17,706 bases of DNA from Acidobacteriota bacterium. Its GTDB lineage: Bacteria; Acidobacteriota; Terriglobia; Terriglobales; Acidobacteriaceae. Below the pieces are notes generated by a model. It was not told the DNA's origin. It saw only the letters and a program-made list of their open reading frames with translations, and ran no database searches. Where the stretch lies: NCBI GenBank assembly GCA_023441255.1, contig JAEZPW010000139.1, forward strand, positions 1-17,706, in the 5' to 3' direction. This document shows positions 1-6,033 of the stretch, in pieces. How positions within the stretch are numbered: position 1 is the stretch's first letter; each line of letters starts with the position of its first letter. Both the position numbers and the translations under genes were made by a program.

Positions 1-4
1 GGCA

Positions 5-25
5 TGCCGGGTCAGAGACCCGGCA
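5..25. repeat. Perfect GC-rich hairpin at window edge
   Basis: TGCCGGGTC, a 3-base loop AGA, then GACCCGGCA: nine perfect base pairs. The design (9-10 pair GC stem with a 3-base loop) matches the hairpins at 123-145 and 4826-4846, although the stem sequence differs. There is no T-run next to it. It could be a small dispersed palindromic repeat or a transcript 3' end from a gene outside the window. Confidence 0.6.
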
Positions 26-145
26 CTACACAACCGACCCGGCACTACAGAACAACCCCGCATCACACAAACACGCGGCACTGCATCAGCAATAGAGACG
101 GGGCATTGCACGAATAGAAAAAGGGACGGGGCGAAGCCCCGTCCC
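17..145. repeat. Decaying tandem array of GACCCGGCACTACA-like units
   Basis: Five related units begin near 17, 36, 55, 73 and 97. The first two share GACCCGGCACTACA exactly. Later ones degrade to ACCCCGCATCACA, ACGCGGCACTGCA and GACGGGGCATTGCA. The step is 18-19 bases and then 24. The left arm of the hairpin at 123-145 starts with the same GACGGGGC as the fifth unit, so the hairpin may be a member of the family. No ORF or gene is visible between base 1 and the SurA-like gene end at 183. Confidence 0.55.
123..145 (-). terminator. Stem-loop downstream of the SurA-like gene
   Basis: GGGACGGGGC, loop GAA, GCCCCGTCCC: ten perfect pairs, lying 37 bases beyond the stop of the minus-strand gene ending at 183. 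No T-tract follows on the minus strand, so it is not a textbook intrinsic terminator. It may protect the 3' end, act with Rho, or simply be a dispersed repeat. Almost the same stem occurs at 4826-4846, also at a gene end. Confidence 0.5.
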
Positions 146-182
146 ACACAAATTCAGTCGGCGTACTCTCTTTGAAGTCGGC

Positions 183-1256
183 TTACTTCTTTTCCGCCGA
201 ATTCTTCAGGATGTTCTCCGCCAGATAGTTCTCGACCTTCGCTTCGTCACGCAGCACGTCGTAATACGCGGCTTTCAGCAGCTGTTCGCGGCGGTTGCGG
301 ATTTCGTCGCGGATGGCCTGCTGCACGCGCGGATCGCTAAGGTCGCGCTGCCCGGCCGGTTCCTTGGCGATGAGCTTCACGATGCGGAACGCGACCTGCT
401 TCGTGCGCGGATCAACCGTCTGTACTACCCCGGTGTACTGCCCGGGCTTGAGCTTCATCACGGCGTCGCGAGTGGCCGCGTCGGTCTGCTTCAGGCCGGA
501 CTCCGGAACCAGTCCGAGATCGCCGCCGTTGACCGACGTCTCGGGATCTTCCGAGAAGTCCATAGCAACGGTGGCGAAGTCCTCGCCGCTGTCGAGGCGG
601 TTGGAGATCATCTGGATCTTCTTGCGCGCTTCGCTCTCGTTCTGCGCCTTGCTTTCCTTGCGGTTGCGCACCGGCCCGGGCTGCGAGGTAACGAAGATCT
701 GCGCCAGATGATACTGCGGCTCGATCAGGTTGAACTCGGCCTTGTGTGCGTTGTAGTAGTTGCTGATGTCACCGTCCTTGATGTCGATCTTGGACGTGAT
801 TTCCTTGTTGAGCACTTTGTCAACGGTGAGCGAGCGCCGCAGGTCGTTCTTCAGGTCCTCAGGTGTGCGGCCCTGTTCCTTCAGACGGCGGTCGAATTCT
901 TCCTGCGTGTAGGGCGCCTTGATCTCGTTGAGCTTGGTCTGGACTTCTTCGTCAGTAGCCAGCAGGCCGAGCTTCTGCGCGCGCTGCATCAGGATTTCAT
1001 TATCGATAAGTTCGCGCAGGATACTCAGACGCAGACTGTCAGCCTGTTCGGTGGTTGGCTTTTGCGGGGCGCCCGCGACCTGCGCGTTGTAGTACTTGTC
1101 GACTTCAGAGCGCAAAATCTTGTTGCCGTTTACTTTGGCCATCACGTCGGCCCCGCCCTGCTTGTTGCCGCAGGCGGCGAGCGACAGCAGCAGTGCGGCT
1201 GTCAACACACTTGAAACGATAGCGGCCACACGGGCCGACCGCGCATTCCGGTTCAA
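183..1256 (-). CDS. SurA/PrsA-like peptidyl-prolyl cis-trans isomerase lipoprotein
   Basis: A periplasmic folding chaperone of the SurA/PrsA/parvulin type, 357 residues. A signal peptide with a lipobox (LSLAAC, Cys29) predicts a lipid-anchored protein. Residues about 36-155 form a SurA-N-like helical chaperone region (AKVNGNKILRSEVDKYY, then RELIDNEILMQRAQKLG). Residues about 180-297 are a rotamase (PPIC) domain with the typical QYHLAQIFV, FATVAMDFSEDP, GGDLGLVPESGL and FRIVKL segments. A charged helical tail follows. The start codon is TTG at 1254-1256, supported by GGAGG at 1266-1270 nine bases upstream. The next gene upstream on the same strand is a DsbA-like lipoprotein, which fits a shared envelope protein-folding role. 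Whether it is SurA-like (outer membrane proteins) or PrsA-like cannot be settled by eye, so no symbol is given. Confidence 0.9.
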   Translation of the reverse strand: MNRNARSARVAAIVSSVLTAALLLSLAACGNKQGGADVMAKVNGNKILRSEVDKYYNAQVAGAPQKPTTEQADSLRLSILRELIDNEILMQRAQKLGLLATDEEVQTKLNEIKAPYTQEEFDRRLKEQGRTPEDLKNDLRRSLTVDKVLNKEITSKIDIKDGDISNYYNAHKAEFNLIEPQYHLAQIFVTSQPGPVRNRKESKAQNESEARKKIQMISNRLDSGEDFATVAMDFSEDPETSVNGGDLGLVPESGLKQTDAATRDAVMKLKPGQYTGVVQTVDPRTKQVAFRIVKLIAKEPAGQRDLSDPRVQQAIRDEIRNRREQLLKAAYYDVLRDEAKVENYLAENILKNSAEKK

Positions 1257-1558
1257 AATCGTATTCCTCCAGAGATGCTCACCAATGTACCATCAGAAGT
1301 ACCGAGTTGCGAGTACCTAGTACCGAGTTGGGAGTGCCCAGTTCAACACAGAGTTACTATTGGATCTCAGTACTGTTGGGACAAGGCCAATGCACGAGCA
1401 ACGCGGCCGACACACGCGACCGGCTTCGCTATCGGCGAATGCGGCAGACCGGAGATCGGTGGTCCCGAGTATCAACAGCTGATAATCTGCCAGCTCGGTA
1501 CTCGCACTGGGTACTAGGTGCTGGGTAATCCCAACTGCGTGCTCAGTACTCACAATCG
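1257..1558. repeat. Intergenic repeat cluster (GTACCGAGT family)
   Basis: This 302-base gap between two minus-strand lipoprotein genes holds no convincing gene. Two adjacent 21-base units, 1298-1318 and 1319-1339, begin AGTACCGAGTTG and match at 18 of 21 positions. Further diverged relatives (CAGTTCAACACAGAGTTACT, then TCTCAGTACT) follow to about 1373. Inverted copies lie at about 1495-1550 (CGGTACTCGC, GGGTACTAGGTGCTGGG, CTCAGTACTCAC). The two arms could pair across about 160 bases of unrelated sequence. The small ORFs here have no recognisable product and overlap the repeats. Confidence 0.6.
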
Positions 1559-2506
1559 CTACTTCTTGCTGGCGTCGGCCGTGGCGGTGGCCGGCACTGG
1601 CTGCCCGGCGTCCTTGAGCGCACGGTCAATCACGGCCTCAAGTTCCTTGGCCGGCAGCGCGCCCCCGACACGTTCGCCGTTCACGAAAAGCGTCGGCGTT
1701 GCCTGCACTCCCAACTGCATGGCTTCCGCCATCGAGGCCTGAACGGCGGCTTCATCGGGCTTAGCCAGGCACGCGTCGAGTTTGGCCGAGTCAAGGTTGA
1801 ACTGTTTCGCCTGTTCGCGGGCCGCCTTGTCCACGTTGTCCTGCGCAACCTTCACGTCGCGCTTCTCGCCGCTGATGTCGGAGCCGTGAGCGTGCAGATA
1901 GTCGGCGAAAGACCAGTAAGCGTCTGTGTTCTGCTTGGCCAGGCAGTTTGCCGCAACCGCAGCCCGCATCGCCCAGGGATGGATCTCCACCAGCGGGAAA
2001 TCCTTGTAGACCAGTTTTACGCGGTCACCATACTGCTTCATCAGCACCATCATTGTCTGGTGCATGCGCGAGCAGAACGGGCACTGGAAATCGTCGTAAT
2101 TGACGATCACGACCTTGGCGTCCTTATTGCCTTTGAACGGACGGCCTTCCGTGTTGATCTTGCCCATCACCTCGGCGTACGGGTCTTTACTGATGTCCCA
2201 CTTGGCGAAGCGAGCCAGCGTCTTGCCGTCCTTGCTGACGAGGAAGTCCTGCGTCTGCTTCCGCTCGCCCTGGGTGAACGTGACCGTCACTTCGTCGTAG
2301 TTGGGCAACTCGCTGGCCTTGCGGTTCGTTATCGACACCTGCACGTCCGAAGGCAGCCGGTCCTCGTAGATCAGGCGGACCTGCTTCTCAATACGGCGGT
2401 CCAGTTCGGTGTTCGACGAGGGTGACTGCGCGGAGCAGCCGAGACACAGTAAGAGCACAGCGATGAACGAACTCTTGATGAGCGACACTAATAACCGCCT
2501 GTTCAT
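1559..2506 (-). CDS. DsbA-like thioredoxin-fold lipoprotein
   Basis: A 315-residue envelope thiol-disulfide oxidoreductase of the DsbA/thioredoxin_4 group. The N terminus is a lipoprotein signal (LCLGC, Cys24). Residues about 30-120 are an extra N-terminal domain of the kind found in long DsbA homologues. The thioredoxin-like domain covers about 125-300, with the CPFC active site at 142-145 in NYDDFQCPFCSRMH. The cis-proline loop is QATPTLFVNG (Thr270-Pro271). Cys188 and Cys246 could form a second, structural pair. The C terminus is Ala/Pro/Thr-rich. The ATG has GGAG seven bases upstream (2514-2517). Its neighbour downstream on the same strand is a SurA-like isomerase. Oxidase or isomerase activity depends on a redox partner that is not seen here. 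Confidence 0.9.
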   Translation of the reverse strand: MNRRLLVSLIKSSFIAVLLLCLGCSAQSPSSNTELDRRIEKQVRLIYEDRLPSDVQVSITNRKASELPNYDEVTVTFTQGERKQTQDFLVSKDGKTLARFAKWDISKDPYAEVMGKINTEGRPFKGNKDAKVVIVNYDDFQCPFCSRMHQTMMVLMKQYGDRVKLVYKDFPLVEIHPWAMRAAVAANCLAKQNTDAYWSFADYLHAHGSDISGEKRDVKVAQDNVDKAAREQAKQFNLDSAKLDACLAKPDEAAVQASMAEAMQLGVQATPTLFVNGERVGGALPAKELEAVIDRALKDAGQPVPATATADASKK

Positions 2507-2585
2507 TGAGTTACTCCAATTATCTCACGCGCGAGCAGTTCATAAGCAGTAAACCCCAGTTCCTTCCCGGATTCGATCCCGGAAC

Positions 2586-2613
2586 TTGTGCCGAAGGCGG
2601 GGGTTCGTATAAA
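2586..2613 (+). promoter_or_regulatory. Possible promoter of the Ig-like lipoprotein gene
   Basis: TATAAA at 2608-2613 is a good -10 match. TTGTGC at 2586-2591 is a weak -35 (three of six) with a 16-base spacer. Transcription from about 2620 would give a 5' leader of some 135 bases. A 7-pair inverted repeat, CGGGAAC at 2614-2620 and GTTCCCG at 2634-2640, sits at the predicted start of that leader. The call rests on pattern only. Confidence 0.3.
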
Positions 2614-2755
2614 CGGGAACTCACGTTTCTTGGGTTCCCGGCTGCACCTCTGTCTCGAAGCGCACGCAGCCGCTGTCTGCTGGTCCGGGCTTTTCATTTT
2701 GAGAGGCTGTCCATCATGCAAGAGCATGACAAGCCAGACGGAGACGAAGGTCATC

Positions 2756-4777
2756 ATGCTGAAGCAATCATCAAGTTTGTTTTTGCGGATCGTTCCAGTC
2801 GTTCTTGTCTTTGCGCTCGTATTCATGATGGCGGCCTGCGGCGGCGGAGGAGGCGGGGGGCAAACGCCACCTCCGATATCTGTGACCATTTCGCCGACAT
2901 CGGCGACGGTCGGTGTTGGTGAAACGAGTCAGTTCACAGCCACGGTATCGAACGGGGGCAGTAACAGCGTCTCGTGGCAGGTGAACGGCGTCGCCGGGGG
3001 AAGTGCGTCGGCGGGGACCATCAGCACCAGCGGACTGTACACGGCACCCGCAGTCGCTCCTTCGCCTAACTCTGTCACCGTAACCGCCGTTGCCGTTGCC
3101 GATCAGGACAAGAGGGCAAGCGCCACCGTGACGATCCAGGGCAAGACGGGTGTCGTGGTCTCGCCGACCTCGGCCTCCGTCGCGGTGGGAACCACGCAGC
3201 AGTTCACGGCGGCAATCAATGGCCAGACGAGCACCGCGGTCAACTGGCAGGTCAACGGCATTCCAGACGGCAACGCCACCGTCGGCACCATCGACAGCCA
3301 AGGTCTTTACACCGCGCCTGCCGTCCTGCCCAATCCGGCGGCGGTGACGATAACGGCCATATCGCAAGCCGACTCGAGTCAGAAGGCGACGGCGAACCTG
3401 ACCATCACGCAGTTCTCCAATGCCAGCCTGAAAGGCTCGTTTGCATTCGTCATGACCGGCATCGACGCCAACGGGATCTTTCAACAGGGCGGAGTGCTCA
3501 AGGCTGACGGCAGCGGCTACATCACAGCCGGTACGGCGGACTACATGCAGGGCAACACCACGCTGCTGGCGAAGTCGATCAGCGGCACGTACAGCATCGA
3601 CCCCAACACCGGCGTAGGCACGGCCAGCCTTGCGACGGCGGTCGGACCCTTCGACCTGACGTTCGTGATGTCCGGCGCCGACTATGCGTATTTCATCGAA
3701 TCCGACGATTGGGGCAACGCAAGCGGTTCCATGCAACGACAAGACCCGACGGCTTTCTCGACCTCCGCCATAAGCGGAAATTACGCGTTCATGTTGTCGG
3801 GCGCACACGTGTCGGGTGCTTTCAACAACCCCACGGCCATGGCGGGAATGTTCGTGGCGAATGGTGGGACCATATCGTCGGGCTTGGAAGACATCAACGA
3901 CGGTTCGTCTTTTACTCCGACGCTGGCCCTCACGGGCTCGTATACGATCGGCGGTAACGGACGCGGCACGGGTCAGTTAGTGACCGCAAAGGGCACAACA
4001 AACGTCGCTTTTTACGTGGTAGACAAGAACAAAGTGCGCCTGTTCTCAACCGATCCCACGAATCCGCTGACCGGCACGGCCGAGAAGCAGACCGGAACGT
4101 TCACGAACGCGGGCTTCAGCGGCAACTACGTAGTCTCCTCGTCCGGCAGCTTTGTGACGAACGGCTACGTGCCTGTGAACACGCTCGCCCTGTACACCGC
4201 TAATGGCAACGGCACCGGCAGCGGTGCGATGGATCAGATGCTCAACCAATCTGCGGGTCTGCAGATGCCTTTCTCGGCGACGTACACCGTAGATGCAAGC
4301 GGACGCCTGTTTACAACACTTACGTACACCGAGGGGCTCTCGACCCAGGTGGCGTGGTTCGTCAACCCGCAGCGCGCATTCGTGCTCTTCGCCGACAATG
4401 GCCGCGTCGAGACCGGCGTGCTTGAGCAGCAGGCCGGAACGGCACTCTCCACCTCGAGTGTTGAGGGCGCTTACGGCTTCGGAAATAACGGTATCGATTA
4501 CACCGATGTGGTTGAAGGCGAATACGTCGACACGGTAGGAAGGCTCACTGCCGACGGCAATGGCGGCCTTTCCATGTATGCCGCCGAAAACCGAAGCGGC
4601 AGCAACGGCACAGCTTCCCGTCCCGGTAGTTACAACGTGGACGCGAAAGGGCGTGGGATGACACTGCTGAACGACGGCACCAGCTTCGTCTTCTACGTCG
4701 TGGACGGCTCGAAGCTTTACATGCTGAGGACAGACCGGTTCACGCAGATGGCGGGCAGCGCGCGAAAGCAGTACTAG
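2756..4777 (+). CDS. Lipoprotein with two Ig-like (BIG2-type) domains and four-fold C-terminal repeat
   Basis: A 673-residue predicted surface or envelope lipoprotein of unknown function. The start at 2756 is chosen because GAAGG lies five bases upstream and a clean lipoprotein signal follows (FMMAAC, Cys28, then a poly-Gly linker). The reading frame stays open upstream to 2588, but that extension has no signal sequence. Residues about 42-128 and 131-218 are two similar Ig-like domains (SPTSATVGVGETSQFTATV; WQVNG; GTIS..GLYTAPAV). Residues about 222-673 hold four related units, near 222-330, 336-446, 451-560 and 567-673. Each has a G-(S/N/A)-Y/F-x-F start, an ADG(N/S)G-type turn, a G-(S/T)-Y-x-(I/V)-D segment with GxG, and a FYVVD-like strand. 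It is probably an adhesion or structural protein. It is transcribed away from the DsbA-like gene and ends facing a radical SAM gene. Confidence 0.85.
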   Translation: MLKQSSSLFLRIVPVVLVFALVFMMAACGGGGGGGQTPPPISVTISPTSATVGVGETSQFTATVSNGGSNSVSWQVNGVAGGSASAGTISTSGLYTAPAVAPSPNSVTVTAVAVADQDKRASATVTIQGKTGVVVSPTSASVAVGTTQQFTAAINGQTSTAVNWQVNGIPDGNATVGTIDSQGLYTAPAVLPNPAAVTITAISQADSSQKATANLTITQFSNASLKGSFAFVMTGIDANGIFQQGGVLKADGSGYITAGTADYMQGNTTLLAKSISGTYSIDPNTGVGTASLATAVGPFDLTFVMSGADYAYFIESDDWGNASGSMQRQDPTAFSTSAISGNYAFMLSGAHVSGAFNNPTAMAGMFVANGGTISSGLEDINDGSSFTPTLALTGSYTIGGNGRGTGQLVTAKGTTNVAFYVVDKNKVRLFSTDPTNPLTGTAEKQTGTFTNAGFSGNYVVSSSGSFVTNGYVPVNTLALYTANGNGTGSGAMDQMLNQSAGLQMPFSATYTVDASGRLFTTLTYTEGLSTQVAWFVNPQRAFVLFADNGRVETGVLEQQAGTALSTSSVEGAYGFGNNGIDYTDVVEGEYVDTVGRLTADGNGGLSMYAAENRSGSNGTASRPGSYNVDAKGRGMTLLNDGTSFVFYVVDGSKLYMLRTDRFTQMAGSARKQY

Positions 4778-4825
4778 CTTTGGTGCCCCTGCTGTGGCCC
4801 GGCGGTTGCTGCGAGTGTTGTGTGG

Positions 4826-4846
4826 GGACGGGGCTGTGCCCCGTCC
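4826..4846. terminator. Stem-loop between convergent genes
   Basis: GGACGGGGC, loop TGT, GCCCCGTCC: nine perfect pairs. It sits in the 82-base gap between the stop of the Ig-like lipoprotein gene (4777) and the stop of the minus-strand radical SAM gene (4860), where a two-way terminator would be expected. No T-run is seen on either side. Its stem is nearly identical to the hairpin at 123-145; only the loop differs. Confidence 0.55.
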
Positions 4847-4859
4847 TATCGGCGGCCGA

Positions 4860-5882
4860 TCAGTGCTCGAACAATGTCGGAAGCGCGCTCAAAAAGCCGG
4901 CGACCGTGTAGAGCGACTCGACTTCTCCCCGGCAGCTGTACCAGCAGGCTGTGCAGGAATTGCGCTGGTGTTCCGTGCGCAGGCGCACCAGCACCTGCTC
5001 CGGCGTCAAGGCGCGCAGGTTTCCGACCGGTTCCTCTCGAAATTCCACGCACTTCTGCACGTTCAGCAGGTTGTCGATGTTGAAGAAGGCCTGGCCGGCC
5101 TTGCAGCCTGCGATCCCCGAGCCTCCGTGAAAGCGATCGAAGTTCGAGAGGAATCTCATGGTCGAACGAAAGTTCGCACACCGCTTCTTGAGGGCGATCA
5201 GCGCCTGTGATGCTTGGGAAATGCTTCCAAGCGTCTGGCGGCCGTGCTTAAAGCTGCAGTAGGGCTGAACGCTGAACGTGGCGTCGTTCTCGGCCGCGAA
5301 CTTCGCGAGTTCTTCGACGTCCCGGAGATTGCGGTCGTTGAGCACACAAATAAGGTTCACCTGCTGCCGGTGGTGCGTGCGCGTCCGGCTCAGGATTTGG
5401 ATCGCTCGCCGTGCGCGTTCGGCAGCACCGGGCATGCCACGTTGCAGATCGTGTTGCTCTGTGCCATCGGCACGTGTCGACCCTTTGCCGTAGTCGAGAG
5501 ACACGCTGATTCCGCAAAGCCCCGCATCCCACAATTCGCGCGCGCGTTCTTCAGTCACCAGCCAGCCGTTTGTAGTCATCAGCGGAAAGTGCCTTTCGGC
5601 CAGCGCGGCCGTAATCTCGGCGATGTCGCGGCGCAGCAGCGGTTCGCCACCCGCGACACTGATGACCAGTGATCCGATCGTGGCCAACTTTTCGGAGGCC
5701 AACCGAATGTCCTTCAACGTCGCTTCGCGCGCGCGCGCGGCCGGGTTGTAGTTGACCTCTTCCTTCCAGTAATCGCAGAACCGGCAGCGGAAATTGCAGG
5801 CATAGGTCACCTGCCACGTACAGAAGACCGGCTTACCGGACACGTACGCACGCAACAGGCGAATCTTCTTGCTCAGTGACAA
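4860..5882 (-). CDS. Radical SAM enzyme with C-terminal SPASM/Twitch-like cysteines
   Basis: A 340-residue radical SAM protein, substrate unknown. The [4Fe-4S]-SAM motif CNFRCRFC is at Cys29, Cys33 and Cys36, followed by the AGGEPLLR segment (about 78-84). The C-terminal third has further cysteines, Cys260, Cys278, Cys310, Cys313 and Cys317 (SCTACWYSC), which resemble an auxiliary cluster domain of the SPASM/Twitch type. The start is placed at a TTG (5880-5882) with GGAG seven bases upstream (5890-5893). The frame stays open up to an ATG at 6023, but that ATG lacks a ribosome site and would extend through the promoter of the divergent giant gene. The gene is divergent from the TPR/C39 gene and convergent with the Ig-like lipoprotein gene. 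Peptide modification is possible for such enzymes but not shown. Confidence 0.85.
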   Translation of the reverse strand: MSLSKKIRLLRAYVSGKPVFCTWQVTYACNFRCRFCDYWKEEVNYNPAARAREATLKDIRLASEKLATIGSLVISVAGGEPLLRRDIAEITAALAERHFPLMTTNGWLVTEERARELWDAGLCGISVSLDYGKGSTRADGTEQHDLQRGMPGAAERARRAIQILSRTRTHHRQQVNLICVLNDRNLRDVEELAKFAAENDATFSVQPYCSFKHGRQTLGSISQASQALIALKKRCANFRSTMRFLSNFDRFHGGSGIAGCKAGQAFFNIDNLLNVQKCVEFREEPVGNLRALTPEQVLVRLRTEHQRNSCTACWYSCRGEVESLYTVAGFLSALPTLFEH

Positions 5883-5968
5883 CGCATCACTCCGAGGAAG
5901 AGCACAGTTGAACACGCCCCCAGCGAAGGCGCAAGCACTGCGCGAGTCGTTTTGGTCAGCGAAAACAC

Positions 5969-5996
5969 TTGGCTTGCGACTAAATCCAGCTATAAT
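5969..5996 (+). promoter_or_regulatory. Sigma-70-type promoter of the giant TPR/C39 gene
   Basis: A perfect -10, TATAAT at 5991-5996, with TTGGCT at 5969-5974 as -35 (four of six matches to TTGACA) and a 16-base spacer. The expected start of transcription is near 6003, giving a leader of about 30 bases before the ATG at 6034. It is the best sigma-70 consensus I found in the window. A shorter-spaced TTGCGA at 5974-5979 is less likely to be the -35. Confidence 0.6.
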
Positions 5997-6033
5997 CCCC
6001 GCTCTAGTTTTACTCAGTCTCATAAGGACTTCT

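Noticed and set aside
1..182. CRISPR array at the left edge
   Set aside because: Units are 14-18 bases, degenerate, and spaced every 18-24 bases with no room for spacers; no cas gene is present.
2566..2586. tRNA T-arm-like string (CGGATTCGATCCCGG) suggesting a tRNA fragment or attachment site
   Set aside because: The stem does not pair in the T-arm register, and no acceptor, D or anticodon arm is nearby.
2771..3808. 345-residue open frame on the minus strand
   Set aside because: It lies opposite the Ig-like lipoprotein gene, which has clear domains; the product is Arg/Gly-rich and low in complexity, as expected of an antisense shadow.
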